Shown here piece after piece: positions 49,191-57,225 of a DNA stretch of 64,000 bases. A program made the translations under genes and the position numbers. The notes under the pieces are model-generated. The model saw nothing but the letters and a program-made list of their open reading frames with translations. It was not told where the DNA came from and made no database searches. This DNA comes from Streptomyces scopuliridis RB72 (GTDB lineage: Bacteria; Actinomycetota; Actinomycetes; Streptomycetales; Streptomycetaceae), in assembly GCF_000718095.1 (NCBI RefSeq), contig NZ_JOEI01000013.1, positions 1 to 64,000 of the forward strand, given 5' to 3'. Position 1 is the first letter of the stretch; each line of letters begins with the position of its first letter.

Positions 49191-50372
49191 CTAGGTCTGC
49201 GGATCTCCGTCGGCCAAGCGTCCCAGGATCAGGGCAATCCGCAGCGTGAACGCGGACCTCACATCGGAGGGTGACCATCCGGTGACGTCAGTCACACGTC
49301 GCAGCCGGTAGCGCACGGTGTTGGGGTGCACGAACAGCATCCTCGCCGCACCCTCAAGACTGCTCGCCTGCTCCAGATAGACACTCAGAGTCTCCAGCAG
49401 CGCGGACCCCGCTTCCTCAAGCGGTCTGTAGATCTCCTCCACCAGCTGGTCACGCGCGGCGGGGTCGGAGGCGATCGCGCGCTCCGGCAGCAGATCGTCC
49501 GCGAGCACCGGGCGCGGTGCGTCCTGCCAGGCGAAACAGGCCTTGAGGCCGGCCGCCGCGGCCTGCGCGGACTTCGTGGCGGCCAGCAGATCGGGCACCA
49601 CAGGGCCGGCCACGACGGGGCCCGCCGCGTAGGGGCCGATCAGCGCCTTGGCGACCTGGAGCGGATTGTCGCTGCCGCCCGCGATCACCACGAGCCGGTC
49701 GCCGAGCACGCCGGTGAGGACCTGGAGCTTGGCGTGCCGGGCCGCCCGGCGGATCGCCTCGACGGTCAGTTCGCTGTCCCCGTCCGGGGCGGTGCCGAGC
49801 AGGACGCAGACATGCTCGGGGGAGTTCCAGCCGAGGGCCGCCGCCCGGGAGACGGCGCCCTCGTCGGCCTCCCCGGAGAGCACGGCGTTCACGACGAGCG
49901 ACTCCAGCCGCGCGTCCCACGCGCCGCGTGCCTCGGCGGCCTGCGCGTACACCTGCGCCGTCGCGAAGGCGATCTCCCGCGCGTACACGAGCAGCGCCTC
50001 GCGCAGCGCGGACTCGTCGCCCGGGGCCGCGACCTCCTCGATCGCCGTCTCCATGACCTCGATCGTGGTCCGCACCATCTCGACGGTCTGGCGCAGGGTG
50101 ATCGCCCGCGTCAGCTCGCGCGGGGCCGTGCCGAAGACATCGGTGGAGATGGCCTGCGGGGTTTCGGGGTGGCGGAACCACTCGGTGAACGCGGCGATAC
50201 CGGCCTGGGCGACCAGCCCGATCCAGGAACGGTTCTCCGGCGGCATCGCGCGGTACCACGGCAGCGTCTCGTCCATGCGGGCGATGGCGTTCGCGGCGAG
50301 TCGTCCTGAGGACTGCTCCAGCCGCCGCAGCGTCGCGGGGTGCGGATGGGGTTCGTTCGAGGGTTCAGCCAC
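49191..50372 (-). CDS. fasR: PucR-type regulator FasR, activator of the fab genes
   Basis: The 393-residue protein has a central GGDEF-like/CdaR region and a C-terminal PucR helix-turn-helix, LEQASSLEGAARMLFVHPNTVRYRLRRV. The N-terminal part (MARMDETLPWYRAMPPENR-like ARMDETLPWYRAMPPENRSW, then EWFRHP) is typical of the FasR branch. Its position directly before fabD on the same strand matches S. coelicolor SCO2386, reported there as the activator of fabDHPF. The start is GTG 50372. It diverges from pirin. Confidence 0.93.
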   Translation of the reverse strand: MAEPSNEPHPHPATLRRLEQSSGRLAANAIARMDETLPWYRAMPPENRSWIGLVAQAGIAAFTEWFRHPETPQAISTDVFGTAPRELTRAITLRQTVEMVRTTIEVMETAIEEVAAPGDESALREALLVYAREIAFATAQVYAQAAEARGAWDARLESLVVNAVLSGEADEGAVSRAAALGWNSPEHVCVLLGTAPDGDSELTVEAIRRAARHAKLQVLTGVLGDRLVVIAGGSDNPLQVAKALIGPYAAGPVVAGPVVPDLLAATKSAQAAAAGLKACFAWQDAPRPVLADDLLPERAIASDPAARDQLVEEIYRPLEEAGSALLETLSVYLEQASSLEGAARMLFVHPNTVRYRLRRVTDVTGWSPSDVRSAFTLRIALILGRLADGDPQT

Positions 50373-50464
50373 GGGTCAAGAGTGCCTTATCGCGGCCACT
50401 GCCTGCGGGGCCGGGGTCGGCGGGCGTCTCGTGCCATACCCGGCGGAGCGCCTACCGTGAAGCC

Positions 50465-51136
50465 GTGATTCTCGTACGGTACGCAGCGCAGCGCTATGTC
50501 GGCGGCGACCCCTCGGCGGGCATCGAGTCCCTGCACGCCTTCTCCTTCGGGCGCTTCTACGATCCGGACAATCTGCGCTTCGGCGCGGTCCTCGCCTGCA
50601 ACGAGGAGCGGCTCGCGCCCGGCGCCGGGTTCGACGAACACCCGCACAGTCATACGGAGATCGTCACCTGGGTCGTCGAGGGCGAGCTGACGCACCGCGA
50701 CTCGGCCGGGCACGCCACCGTCGTGCGGCCGGGGGACGTCCAGCGGCTCAGCTCGGCCGGCGGGGTGCGGCATGTGGAGCGCAATGACGGCGACGGGCCG
50801 CTGGTCTTCGTACAGATGTGGCTCGCGCCGCTGGAGCCGGGCGGCGAGCCCGCGTACGAGGTCGTACGGGGCATCGCCGACTCCACGCCGTACGCCCTGC
50901 CGCGGGCCGGGGCCATGCTGCACGTACGGCGGCTGCGGGACGGCGAGCGCTCGGCGGTGCCGGACGCGCGCCATGTGTATGTGCATGTGGTGCGTGGTGC
51001 GGTACGGATCGACGGCGCGGGCGGGGCGGGGCCCGCGCTGGGGCCCGGTGACTCGGCGCGGATCACGGAGGCGGAAGGGCTCGAACTGACCGCGGGCCCG
51101 GCGGCGGAGGTACTGCTCTGGGAGATGTCGGGCTGA
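50465..51136 (+). CDS. Pirin family bicupin protein
   Basis: The 223-residue protein has the N-terminal cupin of pirins, with metal-binding residues in HPHSHTEIVTWVVEGELTHRDS and GGVRHVERND (three His and one Glu). YHVQMWL-like LVFVQMWLAPLEPG follows, then a weaker C-terminal cupin. Some pirins oxidise quercetin or modulate enzymes; which applies here is unknown. The start is GTG 50465. It diverges from fasR with 92 bp between. Confidence 0.92.
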   Translation: MILVRYAAQRYVGGDPSAGIESLHAFSFGRFYDPDNLRFGAVLACNEERLAPGAGFDEHPHSHTEIVTWVVEGELTHRDSAGHATVVRPGDVQRLSSAGGVRHVERNDGDGPLVFVQMWLAPLEPGGEPAYEVVRGIADSTPYALPRAGAMLHVRRLRDGERSAVPDARHVYVHVVRGAVRIDGAGGAGPALGPGDSARITEAEGLELTAGPAAEVLLWEMSG

Positions 51137-51153
51137 GCGTTCAGGACGAGAGT

Positions 51154-51975
51154 TCAGGCCGACAGCTCCGCGAGGACCGCGTCGGTGAACGGCGGCCAGG
51201 CCGCGACCGCCCACGGCCCGAAGTCCCGGTCGGCCAGCGCCACACAGGCCGCCCCCGCGTCCGGGTCGACCCACAGGAACGTACCGGACTGCCCGAAGTG
51301 CCCGAAGGTACGCGGCGAGGACGAGGCGCCCGTCCAGTGCGGGGACTTGGCATCCCGGATCTCCAGGCCGAGACCCCAGTCGTTGTTCTTCTGGAAGCCG
51401 TAGCCGGGCAGTACGCCGGACAGCCCGGGATGGACGACGGTCATCGCCTCCAGGACGGTGCGCGCGTCCAGCAGCCGGGGCGCCTGGAGTTCGGCGGCGA
51501 ACCGCGCCAGATCGTCGACGGTCGAGACCCCGTCCCTGGCCGGCGACCCGTCCTCGGGCAGCGAGGTCGCGGCCATGCCGAGCGGTTCGAACACCGCCTC
51601 GCGGAGATAGTCGGGGAACGCGATCCCGGTGGCCTTGGCGATATGGTCGCCGAGCACCTCGAAGCCCGCGTTGGAGTAGAGCCGGCGGGTGCCCGGAGCG
51701 TTGGCCACGCGGTGCTCGTCGAAGGCCAGACCGCTGGTGTGCGCGAGCAGATGCCGAACGGTCGCCCCCTCGGGGCCCGCCGGCTCGTCCAGCTCGACCG
51801 CCCCCTCCTCGTACGCCACCAGCGCCGCGTACGCGGCCAGCGGCTTGGTCACGGAGGCGAGCGGAAACCGCCGCGTCGTGGGGCCGTACGACCCGACGAC
51901 GGTGCCGTCCGCGCGTACGACGGCGGCCGCGGCGTTCGTCACCGGCCAGTTCTCGATCATCGCCAGGCTCTGCAT
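51154..51975 (-). CDS. Serine hydrolase of the beta-lactamase/DD-peptidase fold
   Basis: The 273-residue protein keeps the penicillin-binding motifs: SxxK in FPLASVTKPLAAYAAL, YxN in RRLYSNAGFEVLGDHI, and HFGQSGTFLWVDP in place of KTG. VRHLLAHTSGLAF is the family signature. No signal peptide, so it is probably a cytoplasmic esterase or amidase. ATG 51975 begins 2 bp after the stop of the upstream GNAT gene, so translation is likely coupled. The open frame extends into that gene antiphase, with no homology. Confidence 0.9.
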   Translation of the reverse strand: MQSLAMIENWPVTNAAAAVVRADGTVVGSYGPTTRRFPLASVTKPLAAYAALVAYEEGAVELDEPAGPEGATVRHLLAHTSGLAFDEHRVANAPGTRRLYSNAGFEVLGDHIAKATGIAFPDYLREAVFEPLGMAATSLPEDGSPARDGVSTVDDLARFAAELQAPRLLDARTVLEAMTVVHPGLSGVLPGYGFQKNNDWGLGLEIRDAKSPHWTGASSSPRTFGHFGQSGTFLWVDPDAGAACVALADRDFGPWAVAAWPPFTDAVLAELSA

Positions 51976-51977
51976 GG

Positions 51978-52460
51978 CTACGAGGTTAGCGAGAGCGTCA
52001 GCCGCATCGAGGGGTCGGGGGTCCGGACGAAGCCCAGGGAGGCGTACAGCGGTTCGCCCTCGCGGGACGCGTGGAGATCGATCTTCCGGACGCCGCGGGT
52101 CCGGTACCAGTCGAGGAGCGCCTCCACGCAGGCGCGCGAGTAGCCGCGGCGGCGCAGGTCCGGGTCGGTGGCCACATTGAAGACATGACCACTGGTACCC
52201 GTGGGGTTCCCGGGGCCGCCGAGCCGGTACTCGATCGTGCCGACCGCGCACGCGGCCAGGGCACCGGGCCGGCCGGGACGGTCCACGACGCAGGCCATGA
52301 GATCGCCGCCGGGGCCCGCGAGCCTCTCGCGCAGGGTCCGCGCCGCGCCGGGCTGCCAGCCGATGTCCGGATCCGGCCCCCGGTACGAGTCGAGCATCAC
52401 CTTCCGGAGGCGGACCAGTTCGGCGGCGTCCGCGGGGACCGCGGGGCGTGCGAGGCTCAT
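51978..52460 (-). CDS. GNAT family N-acetyltransferase
   Basis: The 160-residue protein has the acetyl-CoA site GHVFNVATDPDLRRRGYSRACVEALLDWYRTRGV (motif A, RRRGYS pyrophosphate loop) and a motif-B end ASREGEPLYASLGFV. The ATG at 52460 lacks a clear Shine-Dalgarno. It sits directly upstream of the serine hydrolase and 87 bp from the divergent MerR gene. The acceptor substrate is unknown. Confidence 0.9.
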   Translation of the reverse strand: MSLARPAVPADAAELVRLRKVMLDSYRGPDPDIGWQPGAARTLRERLAGPGGDLMACVVDRPGRPGALAACAVGTIEYRLGGPGNPTGTSGHVFNVATDPDLRRRGYSRACVEALLDWYRTRGVRKIDLHASREGEPLYASLGFVRTPDPSMRLTLSLTS

Positions 52461-52509
52461 GGGGCAGGAGACTAATCGGCCGCGGCGGGAAACTCGCCGA
52501 CTTTTCCGC

Positions 52510-52540
52510 TTGCTTGGAGTGCGCTCCAAGGATCTAGCGT
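52510..52540 (+). promoter_or_regulatory. MerR-type promoter-operator, likely leaderless
   Basis: CTTGGAG-TGCG-CTCCAAG (52513-52530) is a perfect 7-bp inverted repeat, the classic operator of MerR regulators of the AdhR/NmlR group. It lies between TTGCTT (52510-52515) and TAGCGT (52535-52540), a 19-bp gap as MerR activation needs. The expected transcription start falls on or next to the ATG at 52548, so the mRNA is probably leaderless. Confidence 0.8.
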
Positions 52541-52547
52541 TGAGGAC

Positions 52548-53012
52548 ATGACGCTGACGGAGAGCACCCCCGTACGGACGGCCCGCGTGGACGACTGCGC
52601 ATCGGCGCCGCGCGCGCATCCGCGGCCCGACGGTGCGGCGCGCTACACGATCAGCGAGGTCGCCGCCTTCACCGGACTCTCGGCGCACACCCTGCGCTGG
52701 TACGAGCGGATCGGCCTCATGCCGCATGTGGACCGGTCGCACACCGGCCAGCGCCGCTTCAGCAACAAGGACCTGGACTGGCTCGCCTTCGTGGGGAAGC
52801 TGCGGCTCACCGGCATGCCCGTGGCGGACATGGTCCGGTACGCCGAGCTGATCAGGGTGGGCGAGGAGACGTTCGAGGAGCGGCAGGAGCTGCTGGAGCG
52901 GACACGCCGTGATGTCCATCGGCGAATCGCGGAGCTGCAGGACACTGTCGCCGTACTCGACCACAAGATCAGCTTTTACGCGGGCGCCCGCAAGGCGTCG
53001 GAGAGGGTCTGA
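52548..53012 (+). CDS. MerR family transcriptional regulator
   Basis: The winged helix (YTISEVAAFTGLSAHTLRWYERIGLMPHVDRSHTGQRRF split at RIG/LM) is followed by DLDWLAFVGKLRLTGMPVADMVRYAEL and a coiled-coil dimerisation helix. Only one Cys lies outside the disordered N-terminus, so it resembles the AdhR-type aldehyde or electrophile sensors rather than metal sensors. 154 residues. It reads its own operator 18 bp upstream and is followed 6 bp later by an aldo/keto reductase, which it most likely controls. Confidence 0.93.
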   Translation: MTLTESTPVRTARVDDCASAPRAHPRPDGAARYTISEVAAFTGLSAHTLRWYERIGLMPHVDRSHTGQRRFSNKDLDWLAFVGKLRLTGMPVADMVRYAELIRVGEETFEERQELLERTRRDVHRRIAELQDTVAVLDHKISFYAGARKASERV

Positions 53013-53018
53013 ACCCCG

Positions 53019-54035
53019 ATGAGTGACAGCAGGATCGAGAAGGTGCGGCTCGGGACCGGCGGACCGGAGGTCGGTGTCCAGGGGCTCGGCTGCATGGGAA
53101 TGAGCCAGTCCTACGGACCGACGGACACCGACGAGGCGCGGGCCACGCTGGAACGCGCCCTGGAGCTGGGCGTGACGCTGTACGACACGGCGGACGTCTA
53201 CGGAGCCGGGGAGAACGAGAAGTTCATCGCGCCGTTCGTCCGGGCGCACCGTGACGAGATCGTCCTCGCCACCAAGTTCGCCCTGGGCGTCGACCCCGCC
53301 GACCCCACCAAGCGGACGATCCGCAATGACGCGCCCTATATCCGCCAGTGTGTCGAGGGAAGCCTGAAGCGCCTCGGCGTCGACCACATCGACCTCTACT
53401 ACATGCACCGGCGCGATGTGAACGTCCCCATCGAGGAGACGGTCGGCACGATGGCCGAGCTGGTGCGCGAGGGCAAGGTCACCCACCTCGGGCTCAGCGA
53501 GGTCACCGGCCGTGAGCTGCGGGCCGCGCAGGCCGTGCATCCGATCGCCGCCCTCCAGTCGGAGTGGTCGCTGTTCAGCCGCGACATCGAGGCGAGCGCC
53601 GTCCCGGCCGCCGCCGAGCTGGGCGTCGCGGTCGTGCCGTACTCCCCGCTCGGCCGGGGCTTTCTGACCGGCGCGTTCGTCCACGCCGACCAGGAGCTGG
53701 GCGCCGACGACTTCCGCCGCCAGCAGCCCCGCTTCACCGGTGACAACGCCGCCGCGAACGCCGCGCTGCTCGATCCGGTGCGCAAGATCGCCGAGGGCAG
53801 GAACGCCACCCTGGGGCAGGTCGCGCTGGCCTGGGTGCAGCAGCAGGCCGCCGTGCACGGGCTGGCCGTCGTACCGATCCCGGGGACCCGCAAGCGCGGC
53901 CGGATCGAGGAGAACACCGCCGCGACGCGGCTCATCCTCACCGAGAGCGAGCTGCGGCTGCTGGAGCCGATCGCGGGCCAGGTGGCCGGCGGCCGGTACA
54001 CCGATATGACGTTCACCTCGGCCGGCCGCGAGTAG
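53019..54035 (+). CDS. Aldo/keto reductase
   Basis: The 338-residue TIM-barrel reductase has VQGLGCMGMSQSYG, LYDTADVYGAGENEKF (Asp and Tyr of the tetrad), LATKFAL (Lys), IDLYYMHRRDVNVPIEETV (His) and a C-terminal NADPH-binding VVPIPGTRKRGRIEENTAA. It matches the AKR13/YakC branch. It shares an operon with the MerR gene, so it probably reduces the aldehyde or quinone that the regulator senses. The start is ATG 53019. Confidence 0.94.
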   Translation: MSDSRIEKVRLGTGGPEVGVQGLGCMGMSQSYGPTDTDEARATLERALELGVTLYDTADVYGAGENEKFIAPFVRAHRDEIVLATKFALGVDPADPTKRTIRNDAPYIRQCVEGSLKRLGVDHIDLYYMHRRDVNVPIEETVGTMAELVREGKVTHLGLSEVTGRELRAAQAVHPIAALQSEWSLFSRDIEASAVPAAAELGVAVVPYSPLGRGFLTGAFVHADQELGADDFRRQQPRFTGDNAAANAALLDPVRKIAEGRNATLGQVALAWVQQQAAVHGLAVVPIPGTRKRGRIEENTAATRLILTESELRLLEPIAGQVAGGRYTDMTFTSAGRE

Positions 54036-54067
54036 CCGAGCGGTACGACGCCCCACCCGGGGCCCGC

Positions 54068-55279
54068 TCACGCCAGCCCCAGCGCGAAGACCGCGAAGCC
54101 CGCCGCCAGCAGCCCCGCTGCCGCGCGGCGGGCCTTCGACGCGCGCGTCCCGGTCTGCCACGGGGCGTCGAAGCGGCGCGCGTACCGCCCGATGAGGACG
54201 AGCAGCGTCGCGAAGAGCGGCATCCAGGTCAGCCGCGCCACGATCCAGCCGAGGGAGTCGGGCGAGGTCGTCAGACCGGCCACCGGCCCGAGGAAGGACG
54301 CGGGCACGGCGGTGGCGAGCATCGCCGTCTGGTGCCAGCACAGGATCGTCATCGCGCACAGGTTGATGACGACGACCGGCGCCCACAGCGCGGGCCTGCT
54401 CAGCAGCCGCCCGATCCGGTCGCGCAGCAGGATCGCCGCACCGCTCTGCGCGGCGGCGAGGGCGAGTACCAGCAGGGACGGCGGATGCGAGTTGGTGCGG
54501 GTCTCGCCGGGCACGCCGACCATCGACGCCGGGTAGTGGAAGACGACCAGCAGCGCGGCGAAGAGCAGCGTGCCGCCGATGAGCAGCACACGCGCCCCGC
54601 GCCGGCCGATCCGGCCCTCGCCCCAGGAGACACCGAGCTGATACGCGAAGAGCCAGCCGGGCAGGATGTTCACCATGCTCAGCCAGGACGGCATGGTGTC
54701 GGCATACGGTCCGTAGCGCAGGAAGTCGACGACGGCGACCGACGCCAGCAGGGGAGCGGCGGCCCAGCCGCCCAGCTTGTGTGCGGCGCGCACACAGTAC
54801 GGGGTCAGCGCGGTGACCACCGTATAGACCCCGACGAACCACAGGGGCTGGATCACCAGCGTCGATCCGGTGCGCAGCGTGGTTCCGGGCACGCCGAGCG
54901 CGTACAGCAGCGGCATCGCCGCCGCCCAGACGGCCGTCACCCCGAGGACGGGCCTGCCGAGCCGCACGACGCGCTGCCGGAGCCAGGCGGCGGTGGTGGA
55001 CTTCCTCCGGCGGTACGAGAGCACGGAGGCGTATCCGCCGACCAGGAAGAAGATGCCCAGCATCTGGAGCACCCAGCTCACCGGCGCGAAGCCGCCGAAG
55101 GTGGCGAGCGGGCTGGCGTTGTGCAGCGCGCCGCCGTCGTCCAGGGTGAAGCCGCCGAGCAGCCAGTGCCCGGTGGGTACGGCGAGCAGCGCGAGGGCGC
55201 GCAGCCCGTCGATCGCGCGGTCGCGGTGGGCGGGGGTCCGTGCCTCGATCTTCTCGATCGTGGTGGCGAGTGTCGTCAT
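54068..55279 (-). CDS. Acyltransferase 3 family membrane protein
   Basis: The 403-residue protein begins with HRDRAIDGLRALALLAVPTGHWLLGG, the acyltransferase_3 opening with its conserved R-x-DG-LRA. About ten hydrophobic segments follow, including MLGIFFLVGGYASVLSY and WFVGVYTVVTALTPYC. Such enzymes O-acylate sugars, lipids or antibiotics. GGAGAGG precedes ATG 55279, which overlaps the stop of the DUF1023 hydrolase as ATGA, so the two are translationally coupled. Confidence 0.9.
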   Translation of the reverse strand: MTTLATTIEKIEARTPAHRDRAIDGLRALALLAVPTGHWLLGGFTLDDGGALHNASPLATFGGFAPVSWVLQMLGIFFLVGGYASVLSYRRRKSTTAAWLRQRVVRLGRPVLGVTAVWAAAMPLLYALGVPGTTLRTGSTLVIQPLWFVGVYTVVTALTPYCVRAAHKLGGWAAAPLLASVAVVDFLRYGPYADTMPSWLSMVNILPGWLFAYQLGVSWGEGRIGRRGARVLLIGGTLLFAALLVVFHYPASMVGVPGETRTNSHPPSLLVLALAAAQSGAAILLRDRIGRLLSRPALWAPVVVINLCAMTILCWHQTAMLATAVPASFLGPVAGLTTSPDSLGWIVARLTWMPLFATLLVLIGRYARRFDAPWQTGTRASKARRAAAGLLAAGFAVFALGLA

Positions 55280-56364
55280 CGGACCTCTCCCCGCGTGACC
55301 TGATCCTGCGTGATGTGGCGCTGCGTGACCCGGCCCTGGGCGATGGCGGCGAAGGCGCGGAGCGAGTCCGTGCCGGGGGCGAAGTAGCCGGTGTGGCCCT
55401 CGGCCCGGTCGGCGGGCACCCGGCGGGCGCCGAAGGACGGGGCGGTCGGGTCCTGGCCATGGCCCAGGCCCGCGAACTCGACGTGGGGGACCTTGGAGAT
55501 CCAGTCGGAGGGATCCTTGGCGGCCCAGACCCGTGCGTCGGTATGGAGGTCCGCAACATGCCCGGCCCGCATTCCAGGGGCGCCGAGCACCACGATGTCG
55601 CTGGCGTTCACCTCGGAGGCGGCGAGCCCGCACACCACCGCGCCATAGCTGTGGCAGAACAGCGCGGGTTTGCCGACCCCGGCCGCCGTGAGCCCCTGGG
55701 TGAACCGGTCCAGCCGGCCGGCCCCCGCCTCGGCGAGATCACCCGAGGCCACGTCAAGACCGAACCCGACAGGGGTGGTGTAACCGGCCCACGCGATCAC
55801 GGCGGTACGGCCGCCCGTCGCGGCCCGCAGCGATCCGGCCATGCCGGCGGGGGTGCCGTACGGATCGTTCGTACGGTCGAAGGTCGCCGCGTCGATGTCC
55901 GAACCTGGTACGACGACGGACACATGGCGGGCGGTCGCCAGATCCCCGTACACCTCGGCGACCTGGCCCCGGCCGCGCGGGTCGAAGGCGAGGATCTGCC
56001 GACCGGGCTCCGCCAGCCGCTCGTACCGGGGGTCGTGCTCGGCCCGTACCGCACGGGAGTTGGCCTCGTACCGCAGCGGGACCGGCGCCCCGTCGAGATT
56101 GCCGACGACCAGTGGATGGCGGCGGACGAGCCGCTCACTCTGACTAGGTGTCAGTGTCGCGAAGAATTGGGCCACTTGACCGGGCGTGGCGGTCGCCGGG
56201 TCGGGCAGTGCCCGGCCGAGCGAGTCGTCCGCGCGCCAGGCGGCGCTTCCCACGGGCGGTCCCGTGACGGCCCGTTGACTGCTGCCGGAGGCCCAGCCCG
56301 CTGTTCCCCCGACCATGGTCGTCGCCAGTGCGGCGGCGACCAAAGTCCTCCTGTAGCGGCGCAT
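55276..56364 (-). CDS. Secreted alpha/beta hydrolase, DUF1023 family (copy 1)
   Basis: A signal peptide (LVAAALATTMVGGTAGWASG) precedes the DUF1023 domain: RHPLVVGNLDGAPVPLRYEAN, RQILAFDPRGRGQVAEVYGDL, VSVVVPGSDIDAATF, VIAWAGYTTP and the nucleophile elbow LFCHSYGAVVCGLA with its Ser. PHVEFAGLGHGQDP near the end supplies the catalytic His region. 362 residues. It is coupled to the membrane acyltransferase downstream. A paralogue lies at 59795-61000 with the same motifs in order. Confidence 0.92.
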   Translation of the reverse strand: MRRYRRTLVAAALATTMVGGTAGWASGSSQRAVTGPPVGSAAWRADDSLGRALPDPATATPGQVAQFFATLTPSQSERLVRRHPLVVGNLDGAPVPLRYEANSRAVRAEHDPRYERLAEPGRQILAFDPRGRGQVAEVYGDLATARHVSVVVPGSDIDAATFDRTNDPYGTPAGMAGSLRAATGGRTAVIAWAGYTTPVGFGLDVASGDLAEAGAGRLDRFTQGLTAAGVGKPALFCHSYGAVVCGLAASEVNASDIVVLGAPGMRAGHVADLHTDARVWAAKDPSDWISKVPHVEFAGLGHGQDPTAPSFGARRVPADRAEGHTGYFAPGTDSLRAFAAIAQGRVTQRHITQDQVTRGEVR

Positions 56365-56538
56365 CCCGTCTCCTTCTTCCCGCTCGGTCCATGTGATGGC
56401 GAGGAGGAAGGTAGGAAGAGGGTGTGTGGCCGGACATCACACCGGGGAGCCAACCGCGGTGTCATACCGGGGTAGTGGGGGTGCCGGTCCGTGCCGGCGC
56501 GCGGCGGTGCTGTACGAGAAGCCCGGGGGAGTCGGGCA

Positions 56539-57225
56539 TCAGGCGGGCGCGTCGCCCGGGGTGACCAGACCCGACTCGTACGCGAAGATCACCGCCTGCG
56601 CGCGGTCGCGCAGGGAGAGCTTGGACAGGACGCGGCCGATATGGGTCTTCACCGTCTGCTCGGCGACCACGAGATGCTCGGCGATCTCCTGGTTGGACAG
56701 CCCCCGGGCGATCAGTTCGAGCACCTCGGTCTCCCGGGGCGTGAGGCCGCTCAGCCGCAGCGAGGGGTCCTTGCGGCCACGGGCGGGGCGCTGCTGGGCG
56801 AAGTCCGCGATCAGCCGCCGGGTCACGGACGGTGCGAGCAGCGCCTCACCGGCCGCGACGATCCGTACCGCCGCGATGAGATCGGCCGGCGGCGCGTCCT
56901 TGAGCAGGAAGCCCGAGGCCCCGGCGCGCAGCGCCTCGTAGACATAGTCGTCGACGTCGAAGGTGGTCAGCATCAGCACCTTCGGCAGACGCGCCACTCC
57001 CACCGACGGGTTCAACAGCTCGCGGGCGGCGGCGAGTCCGTCCATCTCCGGCATCCGGACGTCCATCAGGACCACATCCGGGTGGACGGAGCGGCTCACC
57101 TCGATGCCCCGGCGGCCGTCGGGCGCCTCACCCACCACATCGATATCGGCCTGCGCCGACAGCAGAGCGGCGAACCCCGCGCGCACCATGGCCTGGTCGT
57201 CGACGATGATCACGCGGATGGTCAA
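56539..57225 (-). CDS. NarL/LuxR-type response regulator
   Basis: The receiver domain has VIIVDDQAMVRAGF, the phospho-acceptor Asp55 in PDVVLMDVRMPEMDG, and the Lys in GFLLKDAPP. The output domain is a LuxR helix-turn-helix, LTPRETEVLELIARGLSNQEIAEHLVVAEQTVKTHI. The start is TTG 57225 (AAGGAC upstream), which overlaps the kinase stop by TTGA. 228 residues. It pairs with the kinase encoded directly upstream. Confidence 0.93.
   Translation of the reverse strand: MTIRVIIVDDQAMVRAGFAALLSAQADIDVVGEAPDGRRGIEVSRSVHPDVVLMDVRMPEMDGLAAARELLNPSVGVARLPKVLMLTTFDVDDYVYEALRAGASGFLLKDAPPADLIAAVRIVAAGEALLAPSVTRRLIADFAQQRPARGRKDPSLRLSGLTPRETEVLELIARGLSNQEIAEHLVVAEQTVKTHIGRVLSKLSLRDRAQAVIFAYESGLVTPGDAPA

Noticed and set aside
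51978..55559. 1193-residue open frame on the minus strand
   Set aside because: It is antisense or out of frame to the GNAT, MerR, aldo/keto reductase and acyltransferase genes; only its last 160 residues (the GNAT) are real.
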